A stretch of 64,000 bases of DNA from Dehalogenimonas sp. WBC-2. GTDB lineage: Bacteria > Chloroflexota > Dehalococcoidia > Dehalococcoidales > Dehalococcoidaceae. This document shows, piece by piece, positions 8,180 through 16,498 of the stretch (positions are counted from its first letter, which is position 1; each line of letters begins with the position of its first letter). The notes beneath the pieces are model-generated. The model was not told where the DNA came from and made no database searches. It saw nothing but the letters and a program-made list of their open reading frames with translations. The position numbers and the translations under genes are program-made. The stretch is from contig CP011392.1 of NCBI GenBank assembly GCA_001005265.1, forward strand, positions 1,661,729 through 1,725,728. The letters are read 5' to 3'.

Positions 8180-8611
8180 TTGAACCAACCAAACGAATCC
8201 CCGGTCAAACGCAAGCGCGGCGCTCAGCCGGGCAATAAGAACGCCAGAACCCACGGCTTTTACTCAGCATACGCCCGCTGCTGCCGTGCGGCTAAAGAAG
8301 AAAAGATCCACCGGGCCGCCGATATTGCCCGTATGGATCGGGATATCGCCGCCGCCCGGGCTAAGCTGGCGGCGGTCGTCCGCCACACCCCGGATAATTA
8401 CCGCGTTATCCTGCTGGCAGTAGGCTCGGTCGCCCGGCTCTACTCTGCCAGATACCACCGCGGCGAGGCTATAAAAACTGCCGTCCTGGACGCCCTCAGA
8501 GAGTCCAGGCTGCCGCCGCGTCTAACCAGTGCGGCCCTGGAGGCGGCGGTGGTGGCTGCCAATCTTTCACCGGCGCCGTCATTAGATTCAAATATCCAAT
8601 CCCACGATTAG
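8180..8611 (+). CDS. Repeat-family small basic protein with GN.NARTHG.YS motif
   Basis: A 143-residue protein starting at TTG with AGGAG 7 bp upstream. The N-terminus (KRKRGAQPGNKNARTHGFYS) is shared with the gene at 46391-46762 (KRRRGAPPGNCNARTHGYYS). After this motif the two diverge, both continuing as alpha-helical, Arg/Leu/Ala-rich chains. The motif resembles the N-terminus of phage terminase small subunits and related accessory proteins, but no large subunit or phage gene is nearby. It belongs to a dispersed element with a conserved promoter. Function unknown. Confidence 0.65.
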   Translation: MNQPNESPVKRKRGAQPGNKNARTHGFYSAYARCCRAAKEEKIHRAADIARMDRDIAAARAKLAAVVRHTPDNYRVILLAVGSVARLYSARYHRGEAIKTAVLDALRESRLPPRLTSAALEAAVVAANLSPAPSLDSNIQSHD

Positions 8612-8758
8612 GTCAAAGCTGAATTACGGAATTGTTTTATCACATTTATTTTTTAGCAAAACAGAAATCATCTGCACACCGCCGGACTCCATCGAGGCCG
8701 CCAGCGCATCGCTCTTTAATAATTTAATACTGCGATCAATGAAAAACTGCCGGGCGGC

Positions 8759-8986
8759 TCATTCCACCTTGATGTGGGTTTTTTCCTGCTCCGGTGCGGT
8801 CGCCTCTTCCGTCTTGGTGATGGCCTCATCCAGCATACCCCGCAACGCCAGCAGTATTTCTTTTTTAGCCTCCAGCAGATGCTGCACCGTCTCGCCCTGC
8901 ATTTTTTTCTTGAGGTCAGGCGGCCGCAGCTTGATGACTAATTCTTCGCCCGGCTGGAAAGAGATTTCAAACATACTGTCGCTCAT
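8759..8986 (-). CDS. Small acidic helical protein encoded after the ArsA-like ATPase
   Basis: A 75-residue protein from the ATG at 8984-8986, preceded by GGAGG; a longer frame upstream overlaps the ArsA gene and has no ribosome site. The sequence (FEISFQPGEELVIKLRPPDLKKKMQGETVQHLLEAKKEILLALRGMLDEAI) is a short beta hairpin followed by a long amphipathic helix. It lies 13 bp after the arsA-like stop, so it may be a partner of that ATPase. The frame stays open for 45 codons beyond its TGA stop. Confidence 0.65.
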   Translation of the reverse strand: MSDSMFEISFQPGEELVIKLRPPDLKKKMQGETVQHLLEAKKEILLALRGMLDEAITKTEEATAPEQEKTHIKVE

Positions 8987-8999
8987 ATTTATGCCTCCA

Positions 9000-10208
9000 T
9001 TATTTTTTCTTGTGTTTGGCGCTATCAGCTTCCAACGTCTTGGGTTCCTCATAAAAGCGCACTCTAAGAACATGATCTTCCATCTTGGCTTCGGTGACCT
9101 TAAGCCGGGTAAGCACATTGGGCAAGACCACGGTGCGGCGGTAACTGCCCACCTTTATATTCAGTTCATCCCGGTTATGGATCAAGTCCACCTGTTCTTT
9201 ACTGGCAAACGGCAGTTTCAGGTTCATGACATAACCGTCGTCCACTTTGTCAATGGTTTGCGCCTGCCCCCGATAAAGAAGTTTGGTCGGATCGTCCTTG
9301 CCGTAAACGCCATCGGCCATACGCCGCAGCATATCTACCCCCACCACCTCCTGGTCCAGCAGCGGCATATTGAGGATCGGCAGTGGCGAAAAGGCCTCGT
9401 CGATATATTCGATGTACTTCTTCTGGCTTTCTTTCCAGGTGCTGAAATAGTCGTCACTCACCCGCTCCGGCAGGATGCGGTTGACGATAACAGCGTCGGT
9501 GGCATAGCCGAACAGGTTCAAATAAGTCAGCGTCCGTTGCGCCTCTTTGATGACCATCTTTTCGGGATTGACCACCAGGCGGATGGAGGAATGTTCACCG
9601 TCAATAAGCAGCTTGTGGACATCCTCCAGTTCGGCGTAAAGCTCAGCTACCGCGTCCATGACCGAGTTTGAAGGCAGCGGAATGTCGGATACCGCCCCGA
9701 TAACCGGACGCATCACCTTGGCCATCCGCCGCTGGAGGGGGAACAGCCGGTTCATCCACCACTGCATCATATCCGGGAAACTGAGCAGCCTTAGTGTTTC
9801 GCCGGTAGGCGCAGAATCCACGATGACCGTATCGTAAGCGTTTTCTTTCTGGTAGCGGGCGATATAAAGCAGGTTAGCCAGTTCTTCCATGCCAGGCAGG
9901 ATGGCCACTTCATCGGCCACGATGCCGCTCATGCCGCGCCAGGCCATCAGCGCCGAGATGTATTTCTGGATGGTGCCCCAATAGCTCTCCAGCGTCTGGT
10001 AGATCTCAATTTCCTGCCCCCACAGGTTGGGGACGATAGGCTTCGGCTCATTGCCAAGTTGAATGTCCAGTGAATCCGAAAGACTGTGGGCAATATCGGT
10101 GGATAAAACGATGGTCTTGTGACCCAGGTCGGCGGCACGGATGGCGGTGGCCGCTGCCAGACTGGTCTTGCCGACGCCGCCCTTACCGGTAAAAAGGATA
10201 ACTCTCAT
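9000..10208 (-). CDS. ArsA/Get3-family ATPase
   Basis: A 402-residue single-domain ATPase. The deviant Walker A GKGGVGKTSLAAA starts at residue 8, followed by STDIAHSLSDSLD (switch I), VIVDSAPTGETLRLLSFP (switch II) and a C-terminal beta domain (LNIKVGSYRRTVVLPNVL) of the ArsA HSP20-like type. The arsenite-binding cysteines of classical ArsA are not evident and no ars genes are nearby. A client-handling or tail-anchored-protein role in the cytoplasm is more plausible than arsenic export. It forms an operon with the 75-residue protein. Confidence 0.85.
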   Translation of the reverse strand: MRVILFTGKGGVGKTSLAAATAIRAADLGHKTIVLSTDIAHSLSDSLDIQLGNEPKPIVPNLWGQEIEIYQTLESYWGTIQKYISALMAWRGMSGIVADEVAILPGMEELANLLYIARYQKENAYDTVIVDSAPTGETLRLLSFPDMMQWWMNRLFPLQRRMAKVMRPVIGAVSDIPLPSNSVMDAVAELYAELEDVHKLLIDGEHSSIRLVVNPEKMVIKEAQRTLTYLNLFGYATDAVIVNRILPERVSDDYFSTWKESQKKYIEYIDEAFSPLPILNMPLLDQEVVGVDMLRRMADGVYGKDDPTKLLYRGQAQTIDKVDDGYVMNLKLPFASKEQVDLIHNRDELNIKVGSYRRTVVLPNVLTRLKVTEAKMEDHVLRVRFYEEPKTLEADSAKHKKK

Positions 10209-10221
10209 AGGATTCTCCCGA

Positions 10222-10251
10222 TTGACAGTATACTCTGGTCATAAGTATAAT
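10222..10251 (+). promoter_or_regulatory. Promoter for the tRNA-Leu/tRNA-Arg pair
   Basis: TTGACA at 10222-10227 and TATAAT at 10246-10251 with an 18-bp spacer, 26 bp before the mature tRNA-Leu. Both hexamers match consensus perfectly. Confidence 0.75.
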
Positions 10252-10277
10252 TGACACTTGCCTGTAATCCAAACCGC

Positions 10278-10363
10278 GCCGAAGTGGCGGAACGGCAGAC
10301 GCGCTACGTTCAGGGCGTAGTGTCCGTAAGGGCATGAGAGTTCAAATCTCTCCTTCGGCACCA
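10278..10363 (+). tRNA. tRNA-Leu (anticodon CAG)
   Basis: An 86-nt cloverleaf including encoded CCA. The acceptor stem GCCGAAG pairs with CTTCGGC, the anticodon loop is TTCAGGG, there is a long class II variable arm, and the T loop is TTCAAAT. The long variable arm and CAG anticodon identify leucine. Confidence 0.95.
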
Positions 10364-10381
10364 TTCTTTCCCAAGGTTCGG

Positions 10382-10458
10382 GCGCTTGTAGCTCAGTTGG
10401 ATAGAGCGCAGCCCTGCGAAGGCTGAGGTCGTGGGTTCGAGCCCCGCCAAGCGCGCCA
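10382..10458 (+). tRNA. tRNA-Arg (anticodon GCG)
   Basis: A 77-nt cloverleaf including encoded CCA. The acceptor GCGCTTG pairs with CAAGCGC, the anticodon loop is CTGCGAA, and the T loop is TTCGAGC. GCG reads CGC/CGU (arginine); many bacteria use inosine-modified ACG instead. It lies 18 bp after tRNA-Leu and probably shares its transcript. Confidence 0.92.
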
Positions 10459-10581
10459 TATTCCCCCTCGCTGTGATGGTTCAGCCGTCATTTTTTTGCC
10501 AAAATCAGCCGTTTTTGCTAATATTGGCGGTTAGCTCATTTGAAATATTAATATTCTGGCCCATTTTGAACGGAGGTCGTT

Positions 10582-11241
10582 TTGACTCAGGTTGTGGCTT
10601 CATGGAGCGGCGGTAAAGACAGTTGTTTGTCCATGTGTCTGGCAATGGACAGCGGGATGAGGGTTTCCCACTTGCTCAATATTCTGAATGAGGACGGCCG
10701 CACCTCCTGTACTCACGGGTTATCGTCGGACCTGATGCAAGCCCAGGCTGAATCTTTAGGTATCCCCCTGGTGCAACTGGTCACCAACGGTTACCGCTAT
10801 GAATCTGACTTCAAGAACTGCCTGCGGGGACTGAAAAAGGATGGCATCGAGGGCGGTATTTTCGGTAACGGGGATGTTGAGCGTCAGTGGATCGACAGCG
10901 TTTGCCATGAGGTCGGTATTACCGCTCATCTTCCTCTTGAGGGCCTGACCAAGGAAAGGATCCTCAGGGAGTTCATTAGCCGCGGTTTTGAAGCCATTGT
11001 GGTCACCGCCAGAGCCGATGTCCTTGGCGAAGAATGGCTGGGACGTAAACTGGATGATGATTTCCTGAAAGCCTGGGATGATATCAGGCGGGAAAAGAAT
11101 ATCTCCCGCGCCGCCGAAGCTGGCGCCTATCACACCACGGTTTTGGGCGGGCCGCTTTTTAATCACAACCTGAAGATCGTCGAAAGCACCAAAGTCCTGG
11201 CAGACGGCTTCTGGTATCTCAATATCCATAAGGTGGAATAA
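10582..11241 (+). CDS. Dph6-like ATP-pyrophosphatase (adenine nucleotide alpha hydrolase family)
   Basis: A 219-residue protein beginning at TTG with GGAGG 5 bp upstream. The PP-loop SWSGGKDSCLS is at residues 7-17, and the family motif EGLTKERILREFISRGFEAIVV and EWLGR..DDDFL follow. Archaeal and eukaryotic relatives amidate diphthine on elongation factor 2; bacteria lack diphthamide, so the bacterial substrate is unknown. It ends 3 bp before nrdJ begins and is probably co-transcribed with it. Confidence 0.82.
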   Translation: MTQVVASWSGGKDSCLSMCLAMDSGMRVSHLLNILNEDGRTSCTHGLSSDLMQAQAESLGIPLVQLVTNGYRYESDFKNCLRGLKKDGIEGGIFGNGDVERQWIDSVCHEVGITAHLPLEGLTKERILREFISRGFEAIVVTARADVLGEEWLGRKLDDDFLKAWDDIRREKNISRAAEAGAYHTTVLGGPLFNHNLKIVESTKVLADGFWYLNIHKVE

Positions 11242-11244
11242 CCG

Positions 11245-13041
11245 ATGGCCTTTGACGCCCGCCACAAGGATAACCCTGTCCCCAAGATCGAACTGAACGC
11301 CAATGCCCGCCGCGTATTGGAAAAACGCTATTTAAAAAAAGATGCCGAGGGGCGGGTCGTTGAGACCCCGGAAGGCATGTTCCACCGCGTCGCCGCCGCA
11401 CTGGCTGCCGCTGAGCTGATTTACGACCCTCAAGCTGATGTTACAGCCAAAGAAGATGAGTTCTTCCGCGTCATGGCTGAGCTTGAGTTCCTGCCCAATT
11501 CCCCGACACTGTTGAACGCCGGGCGTCACAAGGGGCAGTTGTCCGCCTGTTTTGCCCTTCCGGTGGAAGATTCGGTCGAATCCATCTTCGATGCCGTCAA
11601 GCAAACCGCCATTATCCATAAGACCGGCGGCGGCACCGGGTATTCCTTTTCGCACATCCGTCCGGCTGGAGATTTAGTTGACGGAGTGGCCGACGTCGCC
11701 GGCGGCCCGGTCAACTTCATCGCCGCCCTAGCCACCGCCTCCGATGTCATCCGCCAGGGCGGGGTTCGCCGCGGCTGCAGCATCGGTGTCCTTTCGGTGC
11801 ATCATCCTGACATCCTGAATTTCATCGTCGCCAAGGATGATCCCCTGGCCCTGACCAACTTCTGTATCTCCGTAGCGGTCACTGATGAGTTTATGAAGGC
11901 CGTCGAGAGTGGAAAAGATTATGATCTGATCAACCCGCGAACCGGCAAGCTGACCGGCAAGTTGAACGCCGCCGATGTTTTCAATAAGATCGTCGCCCAG
12001 TCCTGGAAAACCGGCGATCCCGGCTTTATCTTTATCGACCGCATCAACCGCGATAACCCCACCCCACAGCTCGGCCCCATTGAGACGGTCACCGGTTGCG
12101 CTGAGCAGGCTTTACTGCCTTACGAATCTTGTAACCTGGGGTCAATCAATCTGGCTAAAATGGTCAAAGGCAGCGGCAGCAAGCAGATAGTTGATTATGA
12201 CAGGATCGCCGCCACGGTTCGGACGGCGGTCAACCTCATGGATAACGTCATTGACGTTAATCATTATCCTCTGCCTGAAGTCGAAGAGGTTACCAAGAAG
12301 ACGCGTAAGATCGGTCTTGGTGTCATGGGTTTCGCGGATATGCTGGTGCTCCTGGGCATTCCCTATGATTCCACTGAAGCCGTCAAGATCGCCGAATACG
12401 TCATGGGCTTCATCACTGATCGTGCCCACGACGCCTCTGAAGAACTGGCTTTAAAACGCGGTGTTTTCCCAGCCTTCACCGGCAGTAAATTCGACGTTAC
12501 CGGTGGCCGTCGCCTGCGTCATTCATCCTGCACAACCATAGCCCCCACGGGCACCATAAGCCTTATCGCAGGCTGTAATGTTGGTATTGAGCCGTTCTAT
12601 GCCATGGTCTTTGTCAGGAACGTCCTTGACGGTGAGAACCTTCTGGAGATCAACCCCTATTTTGAGACCGCTGCCCGGCGTGACGGCTTCTTTTCCGGCG
12701 AATTGCTCCAGAAGATGGTTTCCTGCATAGACCTCAACCAGATCGAGGAAATCCCGGGTGACGTCAAACGGGTCTTCGTCACCGCCAACCGCATCAAACC
12801 TGAATGGCACGTCAAGATGCAGGCCGCCTTCCAGCGCCACACCGACGGCGCCGTCTCCAAGATGACCAATGTGCCGCATGAGACAACCAGGGAAGAAGAA
12901 GCTGAGATTTTTATACTCGGTTACCATGATGGTCTGAAAGGTATCACCTTGTACCGTGATTCTAGCCGGGAATTACAGGCACTCTGCGCCGATGAGAAGG
13001 CGGTCAAACTGGTCGGCGAGTACGTCGTCACTCACCCTTGA
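11245..13041 (+). CDS. nrdJ: Adenosylcobalamin-dependent (class II) ribonucleotide reductase
   Basis: A 598-residue class II reductase that makes deoxyribonucleotides using B12 and no oxygen. Recognisable parts are the N-terminal LPNSPTLLNAGR, SACFALPVEDS, KTGGGTGYSFSHIRP, the finger-loop region TGCAEQALLPYESCNLGSIN and PTGTISLIAGCNVGIEP. The usual NPCGEQ around the radical Cys reads TGCAEQ here; Cys and Glu are kept. The C-terminus lacks the Cys-rich redox tail of many homologues, so another reductant route, or a truncation, is possible. The start ATG is 3 bp after the Dph6-like gene. Confidence 0.92.
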   Translation: MAFDARHKDNPVPKIELNANARRVLEKRYLKKDAEGRVVETPEGMFHRVAAALAAAELIYDPQADVTAKEDEFFRVMAELEFLPNSPTLLNAGRHKGQLSACFALPVEDSVESIFDAVKQTAIIHKTGGGTGYSFSHIRPAGDLVDGVADVAGGPVNFIAALATASDVIRQGGVRRGCSIGVLSVHHPDILNFIVAKDDPLALTNFCISVAVTDEFMKAVESGKDYDLINPRTGKLTGKLNAADVFNKIVAQSWKTGDPGFIFIDRINRDNPTPQLGPIETVTGCAEQALLPYESCNLGSINLAKMVKGSGSKQIVDYDRIAATVRTAVNLMDNVIDVNHYPLPEVEEVTKKTRKIGLGVMGFADMLVLLGIPYDSTEAVKIAEYVMGFITDRAHDASEELALKRGVFPAFTGSKFDVTGGRRLRHSSCTTIAPTGTISLIAGCNVGIEPFYAMVFVRNVLDGENLLEINPYFETAARRDGFFSGELLQKMVSCIDLNQIEEIPGDVKRVFVTANRIKPEWHVKMQAAFQRHTDGAVSKMTNVPHETTREEEAEIFILGYHDGLKGITLYRDSSRELQALCADEKAVKLVGEYVVTHP

Positions 13042-13118
13042 TGTTATCGTCATTGCAGGCTTTGAAGATGCGCGACAATCTCACCATCATACCCAGAGTC
13101 TTACAATGTGATGAGTTT

Positions 13119-13148
13119 TTTACATCACTATAGCGTTTAGTCTAAAAT
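13119..13148 (+). promoter_or_regulatory. Promoter for tRNA-Val
   Basis: TTTACA (13119-13124) and TAAAAT (13143-13148) are separated by 18 bp, ending 10 bp before the mature tRNA. Confidence 0.6.
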
Positions 13149-13158
13149 AGTTGTTTAC

Positions 13159-13235
13159 GGGCGGTTAGCTCAGCTGGTTAGAGCACCTGCTTTACACGCA
13201 GGGTGTCACAGGTTCGAATCCTGTACTGCCCACCA
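13159..13235 (+). tRNA. tRNA-Val (anticodon TAC)
   Basis: A 77-nt cloverleaf with encoded CCA. GGGCGGT pairs with ACTGCCC (one G-T pair), the anticodon loop is TTTACAC, and the T arm is CAGGTTCGAATCCTG. Confidence 0.95.
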
Positions 13236-13276
13236 TTCCGTTAGTAGCCAGAACTTTCATTACACCTACACACATT

Positions 13277-15259
13277 ATGCTAAGTCTGAATAACATAACC
13301 AAATCCTTCGGCGCCCGCACCCTGTTCAACGGGGTGAGTTTCCATATAAGCGCGCGTGACCGCACTGCTCTCCTCGGCCCCAACGGTACAGGCAAGACGA
13401 CTTTGTTCGAGATTATTTCCGGTACCATACAGCCGGATGGCGGTACTTTCACTCGTCCCAAGGACGTAACCATCGGCTACCTGCGGCAGGAAGTAGACAA
13501 TCACTCATCCCAACCGCTATTGGCCCAGGTTATCGCCTCAGCGGATCATATCGCCAACCTGGAGCACAGGATACAGGTACTTCAGTCAGAAATCAGCGAA
13601 TGTGCCGATGATGACGACATGAATGCACTGCTTCATGAACTCGGCGAGCTTCAACACCGCTTTGAAGCTAGCGGTGGCTATGACCTGGAACAAGATGCCC
13701 GGGTGATTCTGACCGGACTCGGCTTCAAAGAGTCCGATTTCGAAAAACCGGTCTCAACCTTCAGTGGTGGCTGGATCATGCGGGCGGAACTGGGCAAAAT
13801 ACTGCTACAGAACCCCGACCTGCTGCTCTTGGACGAGCCGACCAATCACCTGGACCTGGAAACGCAGCTGTGGTTTGAAAATTATCTGCTACAATATCAG
13901 GGCGCGGTTCTGCTGACCTCTCACGACCGCGCCTTCTTAAACCGGGTGGTAAAGCGCGTCATCGCCCTGGAGAATGGCGAGGCGTCCGTTTACGCTGGCA
14001 ACCATGATGCCTACGTCCGGGCGCGCCAGCTTGAGATCGAATCACTGGAGGCGGCGGCAAGCCGCCAGGCAGTAAAGATCGAAAAAGAGACTCAGTTCAT
14101 CGAACGTTTCCGTTATAAAGCCACCAAAGCCCGGCAGGTGCAATCACGCATCAAAGCCATGGACAAGATGAAAATTGTCGAGCTTCCGCGTCTGGTTAAA
14201 AAGATCAAGTTCAGCTTCCCCGAACCGCCGCGCTCCGGCGACGAGGTCATTACCCTTGGTCATATCCGCAAGGCTTACGGTGATAAGGTCATTTATGACG
14301 GCTTAAACCTGGCGCTGAGACGCGGTGATCGGGCGGCGTTGGTAGGGCCTAACGGTGCCGGTAAAAGCACCCTCCTTAAGATACTGGCCGGTGTGCTGCC
14401 TTTCGAAAAGGGCGATCGCCGCCTCGGCCATAATGTCGTCACTTCTTACTATGCCCAGCATCAGTTGGAACTTTTAGACCGGCGAAACACCGTTTTGGAA
14501 GAACTACGCAAGGTAGCCGGCAGTGAAACGGAGCAGCGGCTTAGGGCTATCCTGGGCGGCTTTCTCTTCGGCCGTGATGATGTCCAGAAGAAAGTGGCGG
14601 TACTCTCCGGTGGAGAGAAAGCGCGGCTGGCTATCGCTAAAATGTTGACTCAGCCGGCTAATTTATTACTGATGGACGAACCAACCAATCATCTCGACAT
14701 CGCTTCCCGTGAGATACTGTCAGACGCTCTTGACGACTACCACGGCTCATTGTGCTTCATCACCCACGACCGCACCCTCATCCGGCAGGTAGCTAACAAG
14801 ATCATCGAGGTGAAAGACGGGCAGGTTATCGTCTACCCTGGCACTTACGATGATTATCTTTATCACCAGCAATCAACCGCACCCCGGTCTCCCGAAAAAA
14901 CGAGCTCAGTGAAAGCTGCGCCATCTCCGTCGTCCGTTGATCAGCGTCAGCGCAGGACTACCGCTGGCAATCTCAGAAATGAATTCAACCGCAAGATAAG
15001 TCCTCTTAAGAAGCAACTGTCTCAGGTGGAGAACGATCTTGCACGAGAAGAGGCGGAACTGGTTGTTATTGAGGCAGCATTCGCCAGCCCCGATGCCTAC
15101 GATGACTCACAGGCCATCGTAACCCGGATTGAACGTCATAAAACGCTCAAGGAGAGCATCAAACGCCGGACATCTGAGTGGGAGAAAATCTCTTTGGAAG
15201 AAGAGCGGCTGAATACCGAATTAGAGGCTCAATTGGCACAACAGGAACAGCAAAGCTAG
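13277..15259 (+). CDS. ABC-F family ATP-binding protein (Uup/EttA type)
   Basis: A 660-residue soluble protein with two ATP-binding cassettes and no membrane domain. The first Walker A is GPNGTGKTT (about residue 34) with signature [13 protein letters not shown] and Walker [13 protein letters not shown]. The second has [22 protein letters not shown] and [12 protein letters not shown]. An arm-like linker lies between them, and a C-terminal coiled coil ([20 protein letters not shown]) matches the Uup/YdiF branch. The family acts on stalled or assembling ribosomes. No ribosome site precedes the ATG. It is followed by smpB and ssrA, also for ribosome rescue. Confidence 0.9.
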   Translation: MLSLNNITKSFGARTLFNGVSFHISARDRTALLGPNGTGKTTLFEIISGTIQPDGGTFTRPKDVTIGYLRQEVDNHSSQPLLAQVIASADHIANLEHRIQVLQSEISECADDDDMNALLHELGELQHRFEASGGYDLEQDARVILTGLGFKESDFEKPVSTFSGGWIMRAELGKILLQNPDLLLLDEPTNHLDLETQLWFENYLLQYQGAVLLTSHDRAFLNRVVKRVIALENGEASVYAGNHDAYVRARQLEIESLEAAASRQAVKIEKETQFIERFRYKATKARQVQSRIKAMDKMKIVELPRLVKKIKFSFPEPPRSGDEVITLGHIRKAYGDKVIYDGLNLALRRGDRAALVGPNGAGKSTLLKILAGVLPFEKGDRRLGHNVVTSYYAQHQLELLDRRNTVLEELRKVAGSETEQRLRAILGGFLFGRDDVQKKVAVLSGGEKARLAIAKMLTQPANLLLMDEPTNHLDIASREILSDALDDYHGSLCFITHDRTLIRQVANKIIEVKDGQVIVYPGTYDDYLYHQQSTAPRSPEKTSSVKAAPSPSSVDQRQRRTTAGNLRNEFNRKISPLKKQLSQVENDLAREEAELVVIEAAFASPDAYDDSQAIVTRIERHKTLKESIKRRTSEWEKISLEEERLNTELEAQLAQQEQQS

Positions 15260-15470
15260 ACCTAACGAATGGTAACGATTGATTAGCTTCGCAGATTCAG
15301 ATACTCGTTTGCCAAAGTATCTCCACACGCGAGTATCGTGGCTAACTCGATGTTTTACTCAAATCCAGATTCAATTAAGTCTATAAAAACAGCTAACCGT
15401 CATTGTCCTTACTTTCAGTTTGATCTCAAACCATCTTAGGTAAATTTCACTGAACATAACGTTATTATGG

Positions 15471-15476
15471 TATAAT
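15471..15476 (+). promoter_or_regulatory. -10 element of smpB; mRNA may be leaderless
   Basis: A perfect TATAAT lies only 8 bp before the smpB ATG, so transcription would start at or next to the start codon. No Shine-Dalgarno sequence is present, which fits a leaderless message. The -35 region is weak. Confidence 0.5.
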
Positions 15477-15484
15477 AAGTTTCT

Positions 15485-15943
15485 ATGACTGAGATAAAAA
15501 TCGTCGCCACCAATCAGAAGGCGTACCACAACTACTACATCAGTGACCCGCTGGAAGCGGGTCTGGTGTTGACCGGCACGGAGATCAAATCTCTCCGCGG
15601 CGGACGGGTAAACCTTGGTGACTCTTACGTGCGGCCGGACAACGGTGAGATGTGGCTTCTGAACGCTCATATCGCCCGTTATGACCCCGGCTCCTATATG
15701 AGCCACGAGCCAACCCGGCGGCGCAAACTTCTCATCCATAAAAAACAGATGCGCCAGATGCTCTCCCGCATCAAGGAACAGGGTCTCACCCTCGTGCCCA
15801 CCAAGATTTACATCAAAGGCAACATCGCCAAGGTGGAAGTCGCGGTCGGCAGGGGCAAGAAGCTCTATGACAAGCGGGAGGTCATCCAGAAGCGCGAATC
15901 TGACCGTGAGCTTGGCCGGGTACTTAAAAGCCGGCTCAAATAA
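15485..15943 (+). CDS. smpB: SsrA-binding protein SmpB
   Basis: A 152-residue oligonucleotide-binding-fold protein that loads tmRNA onto stalled ribosomes. Family motifs are ATNQKAYHNYYI, GLVLTGTEIKSLRGGRVNLGDSYV, the HIARYDPGSYMSHEPTRRRKLL loop and a basic tail (GKKLYDKREVIQKRESDRELGR). Full length for the family. ssrA begins 4 bp after the stop, so both partners of the rescue system are probably made from one transcript. Confidence 0.95.
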   Translation: MTEIKIVATNQKAYHNYYISDPLEAGLVLTGTEIKSLRGGRVNLGDSYVRPDNGEMWLLNAHIARYDPGSYMSHEPTRRRKLLIHKKQMRQMLSRIKEQGLTLVPTKIYIKGNIAKVEVAVGRGKKLYDKREVIQKRESDRELGRVLKSRLK

Positions 15944-15946
15944 TAC

Positions 15947-16299
15947 GGGGACGCGTGGTTTCGACAGTGGAGGTTAGTTACGGAATTGCAGGTTGAGCTT
16001 GCCGCTAAGCTCATTAATCCTGGTGGCAAAAAACAATTGGCGAACGTGAACTCGTTCTCGCTGGCTAAATAACGCTAGCGCATCCGCCGCGCCTCACCCC
16101 GACGGGCGCGATTAGGGTGCCGACAGCCGGGGTGCCGCTGACCTGACGCCGAAATGGGAAGCGAAAGAAAAATCGGCTTGCCCGGCGATATTCCGCCGGT
16201 TGAAGCTCAAAGGGCAAGAACAAAGATCCGGCTAAACCTGTAGTATATTTCGGGCAGTCTTCTCTGGACGGGGAGTTCGACTCTCCCCCGTCTCCACCA
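15947..16299 (+). ncRNA. ssrA: Transfer-messenger RNA
   Basis: A 353-nt tmRNA. The 5' GGGGACG pairs with 3' CGTCTCC before the encoded ACCA; the 5' end continues TGGTTTCGACAG and the T arm is GGAGTTCGACTCTCC, both typical. The tag reading frame runs from GGC at 16039 to TAA at 16066-16068 and encodes GERELVLAG, with a hydrophobic end suited to Clp/Lon recognition. I recall this tag for Dehalococcoides, which supports the lineage call. Confidence 0.95.
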
Positions 16300-16310
16300 G
16301 AAACACATTC

Positions 16311-16347
16311 GAGCCGCTGGGATTCTTTACCCAGCGGCTCGTTTTTT
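16311..16347 (+). terminator. Terminator of smpB-ssrA
   Basis: GAGCCGCTGG / CCAGCGGCTC hairpin with a 10-nt loop, followed by GTTTTTT. It starts 11 bp after the tmRNA end. Confidence 0.92.
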
Positions 16348-16498
16348 GTGGATGCAGTTTGTTGACAACATTATCTACTTCATACAAAGTCAACATTTTC
16401 GAATGCTATTATGCAGTATAGAAAGACAACTAGCACCTCTAAGGAAAAAAGAATTGACAAAACACGCCCTGGCGCGCCATTAGCATCTGAATTCCTTG

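Noticed and set aside
8180..8611. Prophage terminase small subunit
   Set aside because: Only the short GN.NARTHG.YS motif is phage-like; no terminase large subunit, portal or integrase is nearby and the gene belongs to a dispersed repeat.
8739..9671. A 310-codon plus-strand frame
   Set aside because: It lies antisense to the ArsA-type ATPase gene, whose motifs are unmistakable; the frame has no recognisable domain or ribosome site.
9000..10208. Arsenic resistance operon
   Set aside because: The ATPase lacks evident arsenite-binding cysteines and there are no arsR, arsB or arsC genes around it.
16039..16068. Alternative tmRNA tag frame starting GCG (AN-type tag)
   Set aside because: That frame ends in LAK, whereas the GGC frame gives GERELVLAG with the expected hydrophobic end and a known tag.
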